Assembly: GCA_013813825.1 (NCBI GenBank)
Contig: JACCRA010000253.1
Span: 1-5,156 of the forward strand
Direction: 5' to 3'
Length of the DNA stretch: 5,156 bases
Origin: Pyrinomonadaceae bacterium
Lineage (GTDB): Bacteria > Acidobacteriota > Blastocatellia > Pyrinomonadales > Pyrinomonadaceae
Within the stretch, counting starts at the first letter, position 1, and each line of letters starts with the position of its first letter. The notes beneath the pieces were generated by a model, which was not told the DNA's origin, searched no databases, and saw only the letters and a program-made list of their open reading frames with translations. The position numbers and the translations under genes are program-made. Shown here piece after piece: positions 1 to 5,156 of the stretch.

Positions 1-239
1 ACCTCGGCGGCGCAGACCCTTACGCCGGTGATAAGCTCGGCCGGCTTAAGCTCTCGCTGGCCGGCTTGCGGGCGCGCGATGAAGTGGTGTTGCGCGAGTG
101 CCGCCGGCGCGGCGTGCCGGTGGCAACCGTGATGTCCGGCGGCTACGCGGCTGACATTAGCGACACGGTGGAAATTCACTGCAACACGATTCGCGCCGCG
201 CGCACAGTGTTCGCGGACTCTAGCCGGCAGACAGTGTGA
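1..239 (+). CDS. Histone deacetylase family protein, C-terminal fragment (5' end outside window)
   Basis: The open frame runs from base 3 to a TGA at 237-239 and gives 78 residues of a C-terminus. The fragment opens with LGGADPYAGDKLG, the segment of the arginase/deacetylase fold in which the Asp of GAD (fragment residue 5) is a zinc ligand. It then has the helix GLRARDEVVLREC and the strand-loop VPVATVMSGGYA, whose Tyr (fragment residue 48) corresponds to the catalytic tyrosine of the GGGY motif. The ending DISDTVEIHCNTIRAAR is typical of the bacterial proteins close to class IV (HDAC11-like) deacetylases. Such enzymes remove acetyl groups from lysine or small amines in the cytoplasm, and the substrate cannot be told from this fragment. 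The other zinc ligands and the His pair lie upstream, outside the window. The gene reads in the same direction as crtI but is 126 bases away, so cotranscription is uncertain. Family assignment is firm; substrate is unknown. Confidence 0.88.
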   Translation, partial: LGGADPYAGDKLGRLKLSLAGLRARDEVVLRECRRRGVPVATVMSGGYAADISDTVEIHCNTIRAARTVFADSSRQTV

Positions 240-322
240 GGTGCTCCATGTGTGTAAGTGTAACCGCAAAGGTTTTTAAGAAATCCTGAAAAGTCAGTGG
301 TAGTTTGCGGCTTCGGCCTCAT

Positions 323-350
323 CGAACTGCCCCTACGTGCAGTTTGTTTT
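323..350 (+). terminator. Possible hairpin with T-tract between the deacetylase gene and crtI
   Basis: Bases 323-330 (CGAACTGC) can pair with 339-346 (GCAGTTTG) as an 8-pair stem with one G-U pair and an 8-base loop. TTTT follows at 347-350. The shape resembles a weak intrinsic terminator for the upstream deacetylase gene. It sits only 15 bases before the crtI start, so it could instead be a leader structure that affects crtI expression. The stem is short and the T-run has only four bases, so this is tentative. The rest of the gap (240-322) shows no promoter I would defend, only a tandem GTGTAA hexamer pair at 252-263. Confidence 0.3.
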
Positions 351-365
351 GGTAAGAGATATTCA

Positions 366-1856
366 ATGAACATTGTTGTCATCGGCAGCGGCTTCGGCGG
401 TCTGGCGGCGGCCATCCGTTTGCAGGCGCAAGGTCACAAGGTCACGATCATCGAAAAGCGCGACCAGCCCGGCGGACGCGCCTACGTCTATGAGCAGGAT
501 GGCTTCGTCTTCGACGGCGGCCCGACGATCATCACGGCACCGTGGATGATTCACGAATTGTTCGAGCTATGTGGAAAGCGATCCGCGGACTACGTTCAAC
601 TCGTGCCAATCGATCCCTTCTACAACATCCGTTTTGAAGACGGCTCGGTTTTCCATTACAACGACGACCGCGAGTTGCTGCTGCGCCAGATACGCGAGTT
701 CAATGCGAGCGACGAAGCTGGCTACTTCAAATTCTTGGCCGCCACCGAGCAAATTTTCAAAAAAGGTTTTGAGCTGATCGACAAGCCGTTCACGCATTTC
801 TCGGACATGCTCAAGGTGATTCCTGATCTCGTCCGGCTGCAATCGCACAAGTCGGTCGCCGGTCTGGTCAATCAGCACATCAGCGACGAGCGTTTGCGGC
901 AGGTCTTTAGTTTTCACCCGCTGCTGGTCGGTGGCAATCCATTCCAGAGCACTTCGATTTACGCCTTGATCCACAAGCTCGAACAAGAGTTCGGCGTCTG
1001 GTACGCGATGGGCGGGACGGGCGCGCTGGTGAAAGCATTAACCCGACTGTTCACCGAAATGGGAGGAACATTAAGACTCTCAACCGAAGTCGAACAAATT
1101 GTTATCGAAGCGCCCGGGCGGCGAGCGAGCGGCGTGCGGTTGAAGGATGGTGAAGTCCTCGCGGCCGATGCGGTCGTCAGCAACGCCGATGTAGCTTTTA
1201 CTTATCTGAAGCTCGTGCCGTCTGAGTTCCGGCGCAAGAATACTAATCGCAGGATCGAGCGGATGCGTTATTCGATGTCGCTCTTCGTGCTTTACTTCGG
1301 CACCAATCGCCGCTACGAAGAGATCTCGCATCACGAAATACTGATGGGGCCGCGCTATCGCGGACTGGTTGAGGATATTTTCAAACGTAAACATTTGTCG
1401 GAAGATTTTTCGCTCTACCTGCATCGACCGACAAAGACGGATCCGTCGTTGGCTCCGGCGGGGTGCGATTCGTGGTATGTGCTCTCGCCCGTGCCGCACC
1501 TCGGCGGGGCGACGGATTGGCGGAGCGCGGCGCAGCCGTACCGCGATGCCATCGTTAAGTATCTGGAAGAGCGTTATCTGCCCGACCTCTCGCGGCACAT
1601 GGTGACCGAGCATTACATCGATCCGCTGCATTTCCGCGACACGCTCAACAGTCATCTCGGCAGCGCCTTTTCGGTTGAACCGATTCTGACGCAGTCGGCT
1701 TGGTTCCGCCCGCATAACCAAAGTGAGGACGTGCCGAATCTCTACTTCGCCGGCGCGGGTACGCATCCGGGCGCGGGGATGCCGGGCGTGATCAGTTCAG
1801 GAAAGATCGTCGCGGAAATGATCGGAAGCAATGGCAGCAAGCTCAATCGAAATTGA
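366..1856 (+). CDS. crtI: Phytoene desaturase (CrtI-type, FAD-dependent)
   Basis: This 496-residue protein has the usual length for bacterial CrtI. CrtI enzymes are membrane-associated flavoproteins that introduce successive double bonds into phytoene, giving lycopene or a shorter desaturation product. The N-terminus has the Rossmann dinucleotide motif GSGFGG (residues 7-12), the ribose-binding Glu30 in IIEKRD, GGRA (36-39) and DGGPTII (50-56). The middle carries the family stretch DPSLAPAGCDSWYVLSPVP. The C-terminal FAD and substrate signature NLYFAGAGTHPGAGMPG starts near residue 458. The frame stays open upstream to a GTG at 297, but ATG 366 is preferred: it puts the Rossmann strand (MNIVVIG) at the very N-terminus, as in the family, and a weak AAGAG lies at 354-358. 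The number of desaturation steps cannot be read from sequence. No crtB or cyclase gene is in the window. Related CrtN- or CrtD-like activity is the main alternative. Confidence 0.93.
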   Translation: MNIVVIGSGFGGLAAAIRLQAQGHKVTIIEKRDQPGGRAYVYEQDGFVFDGGPTIITAPWMIHELFELCGKRSADYVQLVPIDPFYNIRFEDGSVFHYNDDRELLLRQIREFNASDEAGYFKFLAATEQIFKKGFELIDKPFTHFSDMLKVIPDLVRLQSHKSVAGLVNQHISDERLRQVFSFHPLLVGGNPFQSTSIYALIHKLEQEFGVWYAMGGTGALVKALTRLFTEMGGTLRLSTEVEQIVIEAPGRRASGVRLKDGEVLAADAVVSNADVAFTYLKLVPSEFRRKNTNRRIERMRYSMSLFVLYFGTNRRYEEISHHEILMGPRYRGLVEDIFKRKHLSEDFSLYLHRPTKTDPSLAPAGCDSWYVLSPVPHLGGATDWRSAAQPYRDAIVKYLEERYLPDLSRHMVTEHYIDPLHFRDTLNSHLGSAFSVEPILTQSAWFRPHNQSEDVPNLYFAGAGTHPGAGMPGVISSGKIVAEMIGSNGSKLNRN

Positions 1857-1887
1857 TGGGCGAGGGACAGGCGGGAAAAACATTGTC

Positions 1888-1958
1888 CACGAAACGACAC
1901 GAAACAGTATGAAACAAAGACCACGAATAGTGTGTGTCTGGCTTCGTGTCGCTTCGTG
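1888..1958. repeat. Imperfect inverted repeat built from 10-base-phased CACGAAAC units
   Basis: The left arm at 1888-1905 holds CACGAAAC twice, 10 bases apart, and a degenerate third unit (TATGAAAC) follows at 1908-1915. The right arm at 1941-1958 is the reverse complement of the left arm at 16 of 18 positions, and a degenerate unit (TTTTCATT) continues after it around 1961-1968. A further CACGAAT lies in the 35-base spacer at 1922-1928. The two mismatches are A·C on a + strand transcript but G·U on a - strand transcript, so the hairpin would be fully paired only in antisense RNA. The element fills much of the crtI-mtgA gap and ends 19 bases before the mtgA start codon. It could be a dispersed intergenic repeat, a transcription-factor site with helical phasing, or a structured leader; the sequence does not decide between these. 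Confidence 0.7.
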
Positions 1959-1977
1959 TGTTTTCATTGTGTAACCT

Positions 1978-2766
1978 ATGCCCGTGTTGAGTACATTTTG
2001 GAAGTTGACTAAAGCCGTCATTCTCGGCGTCTTCGCCTTCGTCGTTTTCTGGATCGTTTACGAAGTGGCGACGTTCCCGAACGTCAAGAAGTTGCGGACG
2101 AGTAATCCGGAGGCGACAGCGCTGATCGCGACGCGCGCTGAAGAGGCACGCGAGCGCGGCGAGCAACCGAAGCGCGTGCAGCAGTGGATACCTCTTGAGC
2201 GCATCTCCGTCCACTTGCAGCGCGCGGTGCTGGCCGGCGAAGACGCCAACTTTGCCGCGCACAACGGCTTTGACTACGATGCGATCCAGAAGGCTTGGGA
2301 GCAGGCGCGGCGCGAGGCCGAGAAGGAAGCGAAGGAGTCCGGCGAGGACGACGAGTCGAGTTGGATTCCGCAGATGCCGAGCTTCAAGCGCGGCGCTTCG
2401 ACCGTCTCACAGCAGTTGGCGAAAAACCTATATCTGTCATCCGAGCGATCAGTGGTGAGGAAAGCGCGCGAGGCCGCGATCACTTATTTTCTTGAGCGCC
2501 ACTTGTCGAAGCGCCGGATACTGGAAATTTACCTGAACGTCATCGAATGGGGCGAAGGCATTTATGGCGCGGAAGCCGCCGCCCGTCATTACTTCCGCAA
2601 GTCGGCCGCCGACTTGACGCCGCGCGAGGCCGCTTACCTGTCGGCGATGATTCCGAACCCGCGCACCGTCTTCAATCCGCAAGTCAACCCGCGCCGCGTC
2701 GCGCGCCGCCAGCGCGTGATCATGCGCGGGATGCCTTACGTGCGGCTGCCGGACGCGAACTCTTGA
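1978..2766 (+). CDS. mtgA: Monofunctional biosynthetic peptidoglycan glycosyltransferase (GT51)
   Basis: This 262-residue protein has one N-terminal membrane segment (about residues 12-31) and a periplasmic GT51 domain. The family polymerises lipid II into glycan strands at the outer face of the inner membrane. Motif 1 is GEDANFAAHNGFDYDAI with catalytic Glu88. Motif 2 is RGASTVSQQLAKNLYL (139-153). Motif 3, RKAREAAITYFLE, includes the second conserved acid at Glu165. Motif 4 is KRRILEIYLNVIEWG (178-192), followed by GAEAAARHYF and AYLSAMIPNP. No transpeptidase domain follows, so it is monofunctional and not a class A PBP. Between motifs 1 and 2 lies a charged stretch (about 105-137, rich in Glu, Lys and Arg) that looks some 15-20 residues longer than I would expect for MtgA. 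No Shine-Dalgarno sequence is visible before ATG 1978, which directly follows the inverted-repeat element. It is 121 bases after crtI and convergent with the pilin genes. Confidence 0.93.
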   Translation: MPVLSTFWKLTKAVILGVFAFVVFWIVYEVATFPNVKKLRTSNPEATALIATRAEEARERGEQPKRVQQWIPLERISVHLQRAVLAGEDANFAAHNGFDYDAIQKAWEQARREAEKEAKESGEDDESSWIPQMPSFKRGASTVSQQLAKNLYLSSERSVVRKAREAAITYFLERHLSKRRILEIYLNVIEWGEGIYGAEAAARHYFRKSAADLTPREAAYLSAMIPNPRTVFNPQVNPRRVARRQRVIMRGMPYVRLPDANS

Positions 2767-2832
2767 GTTGCAATTCATTTCGAGCGCGCGTTGCCATCGC
2801 TTAGTCAAGATGTCATAGCGAGTTGCAATTCA
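2765..2832. repeat. 13-base direct repeat at the convergent junction
   Basis: The sequence GAGTTGCAATTCA occurs identically at 2765-2777, overlapping the last two bases of the mtgA stop codon, and at 2820-2832, 55 bases later. The 113-base gap between mtgA and the PilX-like gene (2767-2879) otherwise shows only short, weak pairing (for example TCGCT at 2797-2801 with AGCGA at 2817-2821) and no run of T after a stem on either strand. No convincing bidirectional terminator is therefore seen where one would be expected. The repeat may be a remnant of a small duplication or may be chance. Confidence 0.6.
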
Positions 2833-2879
2833 ACCTCACGCTCTAGTTCCACGCTGTCGGCCATCCTCAACGAAGATCT

Positions 2880-4148
2880 TTAGTTTTCGACGATGCCTAA
2901 AGTTGAGATGCCGGTTGAGTTAAGCGCCCTGCGGACTTCATTCGAGTCATATTGAGTGTTAGAGGTGCCGCCGCCGTCGAAATTGAAGTGCGCGGCGTTA
3001 AAGAACCCTCCGGGCCCGACAGCGTTAAAGTTGGCAACAACCATCGCGCCTAAGATGTCTCCGTTGCCGCCGCCGCTACGGTCCACATGACCTTCGCCGA
3101 GTACGAGGATGATCCCTCTGAAATCAGTGGCGCCGGTTGTATTCAGCCTCCCGGTGACGATTACCAAGCCCGCGCCTTGGAAGCCGGTACCAAAATTAGC
3201 GGCCGCTCCGCCCCGGTTATTAATAAAGGTAAAAGCCGGCGCGGCAATTGTGCCCCGATTGCTGGAGCCGGGGTCCACAGTGTAATAACGCCCCATCTCC
3301 TGAGCTAGCTCCTTGGCTTGTGCCAGAAACGCACGCGCGCTATCGGCTGAGGTGAGAAACGAGGGTGTGTTTGAGATGTTTAGTAATCCCGCGCCGGGAG
3401 ACGTGACATCCGGATTGCCGGAGGCGATAGTATTGTTGACAGTATTCTGGTTGTTCAGACCACTGACGGCAAATACTGGCCGTTGTGCATCGACCCCCGC
3501 GTTATCTACTCCCGAATAGTCAGAGTTGCTGTTCCCGTGGGCGAAGGTAAGAGGAGGACTGCCGGCAAGGGTAATGGTGGCGGGCAATGCGAAATTGAAA
3601 GCGCCTTTCTTAACTAACATCTGCATCTGCTTCCTCGCGCCGCGCGGGCCATACCCGGTTGATTGGATGACCAAGCGCGGAGGTTCTTGCGAAAGCGGCA
3701 GAGTTGTCACACCTACTGGCTCGCTGACCCTGATTTGATACCCTACGCCGTTGCCGATTGAAACACGAGAACCCGGAGCGTCACTGGCATAAGGAAGCCA
3801 TCTGGAGAGGCGCGGAAAGGTGGAGGAGTCGCCTCCCCCTTGGTCGTTAGAGGTTGTGAGAGAAATGGCCTTACGAAAATCCATTTTCTGGCCCGCTGTC
3901 AAAGCCGGGCTGGCCGCGCGGTTGCCACGCAACGCATTGAGCGTCGCTTGAAGTCCCGCCTCGGCCGCGTAGTAAGCCTGCATCTCAGCGACCGCATCCG
4001 CGGAATTGGCGGCCGACATTGAAGTTGCCACAATCAACGCCCCACCTGCTCCCAATAGCAGGGTGGAGGTGAGCAGCATGGTGATGAGCGCGGCACCACG
4101 CTCGTTGCCGCGTTTGGTGACAATGATGTTTGAACTGGTGATCTTCAT
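2880..4148 (-). CDS. PilX-like minor pilin with long C-terminal extension
   Basis: This 422-residue protein has a short basic leader ending in KRGNERG, then a hydrophobic helix from Ala19 to about Ala41 (GAALITMLLTSTLLLGAGGA). Next come the conserved AEMQAYYAAEAGLQATLNAL (residues 54-73). This is the PilX N-terminal arrangement: a prepilin-like cleavage site after Gly18 but no Glu at position +5 (Thr23 there), as is usual in PilX and GspK. Minor pilins of this kind sit at the pilus tip and help start assembly in the inner membrane. The rest is unusually long for PilX (about 200 residues is common). It is rich in Gly, Asn, Ser and Thr, has no cysteine, and contains strand-like repeats such as AGLVIVTGRLNTTGATDFRG (326-345) and IILVLGEG, suggesting a beta-rich or solenoid fold. 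The open frame extends 10 codons upstream, but ATG 4148 has a good ribosome site. It lies 35 bases after the PilW-like gene. A GspK-type role is the alternative. Confidence 0.8.
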   Translation of the reverse strand: MKITSSNIIVTKRGNERGAALITMLLTSTLLLGAGGALIVATSMSAANSADAVAEMQAYYAAEAGLQATLNALRGNRAASPALTAGQKMDFRKAISLTTSNDQGGGDSSTFPRLSRWLPYASDAPGSRVSIGNGVGYQIRVSEPVGVTTLPLSQEPPRLVIQSTGYGPRGARKQMQMLVKKGAFNFALPATITLAGSPPLTFAHGNSNSDYSGVDNAGVDAQRPVFAVSGLNNQNTVNNTIASGNPDVTSPGAGLLNISNTPSFLTSADSARAFLAQAKELAQEMGRYYTVDPGSSNRGTIAAPAFTFINNRGGAAANFGTGFQGAGLVIVTGRLNTTGATDFRGIILVLGEGHVDRSGGGNGDILGAMVVANFNAVGPGGFFNAAHFNFDGGGTSNTQYDSNEVRRALNSTGISTLGIVEN

Positions 4149-4154
4149 CCTTAA

Positions 4155-4159
4155 CCTCA
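4155..4159 (-). promoter_or_regulatory. Ribosome binding site that fixes the PilX-like start
   Basis: Read on the - strand, TGAGG lies 6 bases before the ATG at 4148, with a second purine patch (AAGG) touching the start codon. No comparable site precedes the in-frame upstream ATG at 4178, which would overlap the end of the PilW-like gene's stop region by only a few bases of spacer. This favours the shorter protein beginning MKITSS, whose leader length fits a prepilin. Confidence 0.65.
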
Positions 4160-4183
4160 CATCCGCAACTGATGACACGACCG

Positions 4184-4876
4184 TTAGTAGCTGAATAGGC
4201 CTGTATTACGCAACACGACATCGGAGACAAGTTGCGTTCGCGAAGGCGGTTGATAACCCGCGACCCCCTGTGTACCCGCGGCTGGAAGATTGACGCAGAC
4301 AGAAATCACTACATATTTCACTAGCGTTTTATTAGCCTCTTCGGCCGCCCCCGTTGGCAGGGTGATGTCGCAACTATTCATAATGGCGGTGGTCCACGCT
4401 ACCTTTTGGTTAAAGTAGCGAATTTTCAGATCGTCCACGGGATTAGCGAACACCGCCGTGCTGAGTGAGGGTTGGATGTTTTGACGCACAAGGTATTTCC
4501 CGTTTGCATCATCGATGAGCCGGTATTTGATGTCTTCATGCTCGTCGTCAGCTATTGCGTCGGTACTCCCCGCTAATGCGAACGCATTTAAGTTGGAGCG
4601 AATACGAATGGAGGTCAAAGCAGAATCGCCGGCAACGATCCCATTAGTATTTAAGCCGACCCCGGCGTTAGCGATCTCGCGCGACATGAGATTAAGGGCC
4701 CGCTGAGCATCGGCGATGGCCTGCGATCTTCGATTTTCGCGTGCGCGTATCGTGAACGACGACGCGAGCATCGAACTGACGAGCCCCAGGATGACAAGCG
4801 TAATACCCATCGCAACGAGGAGTTCAATCAGTGAGAAGCCTGCTTCAGTCGAGGCGCTCGAATAACATTTTGTCAT
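4184..4876 (-). CDS. PilW-like (GspJ-like) type IV prepilin
   Basis: This 230-residue protein has a textbook type IV prepilin N-terminus. A 13-residue leader ends in EAG, cleavage is expected between Gly13 and Phe14, and the mature protein begins FSLIELLVAMGITLVILGLV with Glu at +5 (residue 18). The segment AQRALNLMSREIANAGVGL (58-75) matches the helix that follows in PilW and GspJ proteins. The globular part includes ANPVDDLKIRYFNQ (145-157) and two cysteines, Cys169 and Cys194, that could form a disulfide in the periplasm. The prepilin peptidase and inner-membrane assembly machinery would process it, and it would act with its PilV- and PilX-like neighbours in priming the pilus. The frame stays open upstream to a GTG at 5062. 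That reading would bury the leader and cover the end of the preceding gene, so ATG 4876 is chosen, with GGGAAG at 4885-4890 as a modest ribosome site. PilW versus GspJ cannot be settled here. Confidence 0.85.
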   Translation of the reverse strand: MTKCYSSASTEAGFSLIELLVAMGITLVILGLVSSMLASSFTIRARENRRSQAIADAQRALNLMSREIANAGVGLNTNGIVAGDSALTSIRIRSNLNAFALAGSTDAIADDEHEDIKYRLIDDANGKYLVRQNIQPSLSTAVFANPVDDLKIRYFNQKVAWTTAIMNSCDITLPTGAAEEANKTLVKYVVISVCVNLPAAGTQGVAGYQPPSRTQLVSDVVLRNTGLFSY

Positions 4877-4917
4877 AAAATTTACTTCCCGATTTGCTAC
4901 CCGCGATTTCCAGACCT

Positions 4918-5156
4918 TCAGTTCGTTCCGATCATAAGCGCGGAGCGCACCGAGGTAACAGTGATCGGAGTGCGTGCCCACGCCGGACCCGCGCCTTGCA
5001 GTGTCACCTGAACCGTAATCCTTTTCAGGGTGCTGCTGCCCCCACACGCGGCGGTATTGCACACCGTTCTGACGACTACATAATTGCGGTTCGCGGCGGT
5101 GACTGTCGGTAGCGTCGTCGTCTGTGTCCCGGTTGCTCCAACAGCAAGGCTGGCGT
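4918..5156 (-). CDS. PilV-like minor prepilin, C-terminal fragment (5' end outside window)
   Basis: On the - strand a frame is open from the window edge (first full codon at 5154-5152) to a TGA at 4920-4918, giving 78 residues with no start codon needed inside the window. The fragment contains ANRNYVVVRTVCN, then KRITVQVTLQG and ITVTSVRSALMIGTN at the end. Alternating hydrophobic strands and a terminal TVTS(V)RS are what one sees at the C-terminus of PilV/GspI-type minor pilins (the common pattern is R-ITVTVTW followed by VTLTTLRS). Cys32 and Cys37 of the fragment form a CX4C pair. The stop lies 41 bases before the PilW-like start, in the same direction, which fits the V-W-X order of minor pilin operons. 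The prepilin leader is outside the window, so the pilin identity rests on context and C-terminal style and is not proven. Confidence 0.65.
   Translation of the reverse strand, partial: ASLAVGATGTQTTTLPTVTAANRNYVVVRTVCNTAACGGSSTLKRITVQVTLQGAGPAWARTPITVTSVRSALMIGTN

Noticed and set aside
252..263. Tandem GTGTAA hexamers upstream of crtI as a possible operator for a light-responsive MerR-type regulator
   Set aside because: Only two short copies, not palindromic, and no regulator gene in the window, so there is no support beyond the location.
297..365. N-terminal extension of CrtI from GTG 297
   Set aside because: It would add 23 residues before the Rossmann strand, cross the hairpin, and has no better ribosome site than ATG 366.
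176..415. A 79-codon - strand frame across the deacetylase end and crtI start
   Set aside because: It overlaps two recognised genes antisense and has no homology-like features.
1080..1766. A 228-codon open frame on the - strand inside crtI
   Set aside because: It is fully antisense to a well-recognised crtI. Its translation is Arg- and His-rich with no recognisable motif, as expected of a mirror frame in GC-rich coding DNA.
1843..2262. A 139-codon - strand frame across the crtI-mtgA gap
   Set aside because: It overlaps the conserved start of mtgA and runs through the inverted repeat. The protein has no family features and no ribosome site was seen.
2195..2495. Overlapping + and - strand frames inside mtgA (87, 66 and 69 codons)
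   Set aside because: All lie within the conserved GT51 catalytic motifs of mtgA in other frames, and the products are Arg-rich or low-complexity shadows.
2797..2821. Stem TCGCT/AGCGA as terminator between mtgA and the PilX-like gene
   Set aside because: Five pairs with a 15-base loop and no T-run on either strand is too weak to call.
4877..5062. N-terminal extension of the PilW-like protein from a GTG at 5062
   Set aside because: It would place 62 extra residues before the prepilin leader and overlap the PilV-like frame. Prepilin leaders are short and ATG 4876 gives a normal one.

Overview
The window looks like an ordinary stretch of chromosome from a Gram-negative bacterium with moderate to high GC. 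It holds a carotenoid desaturase, a monofunctional peptidoglycan glycosyltransferase and a set of minor type IV pilin genes. No phage, plasmid, insertion sequence, CRISPR array or RNA gene is visible. Acidobacteriota (perhaps Blastocatellia) would fit the gene mix and the CACGAAA-type intergenic repeat, but this is a weak guess from general familiarity and not shown by the sequence.

Layout, left part (+ strand): 1-239 is the 3' end of a histone-deacetylase-family gene. It is followed by a 126-base gap with a small hairpin, and then by crtI (366-1856), a full-length FAD-dependent phytoene desaturase. A 121-base gap carries a symmetric, 10-base-phased repeat built on CACGAAAC. After it comes mtgA (1978-2766), a GT51 glycosyltransferase with a single membrane anchor. 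A 113-base gap at the convergent junction (2767-2879) holds one copy and most of the other of a 13-base direct repeat, and no convincing terminator.

Right part (- strand, read right to left): three prepilin-like genes lie in the order PilV-like (5156-4918, 5' end outside the window), PilW-like (4876-4184) and PilX-like (4148-2880), separated by 41 and 35 bases. This is the order of the minor-pilin operon that primes type IV pilus assembly. The same kind of gene set (GspI, GspJ, GspK) primes type II secretion pseudopili. The PilV-like tail has no start codon in the window and can only be recognised by translating the edge of the window. It also shows that the longer GTG-initiated reading of the PilW-like frame is wrong.

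The two halves probably do not form one pathway: crtI makes membrane carotenoid precursors, mtgA polymerises peptidoglycan, and the pilin cluster is convergent to both. I found no strong case for a wholly new system. The items most worth a second look are the phased palindromic repeat before mtgA, the long glycine- and asparagine-rich C-terminal region of the PilX-like protein with no PilY1 following it, and the charged insertion inside the MtgA catalytic domain.
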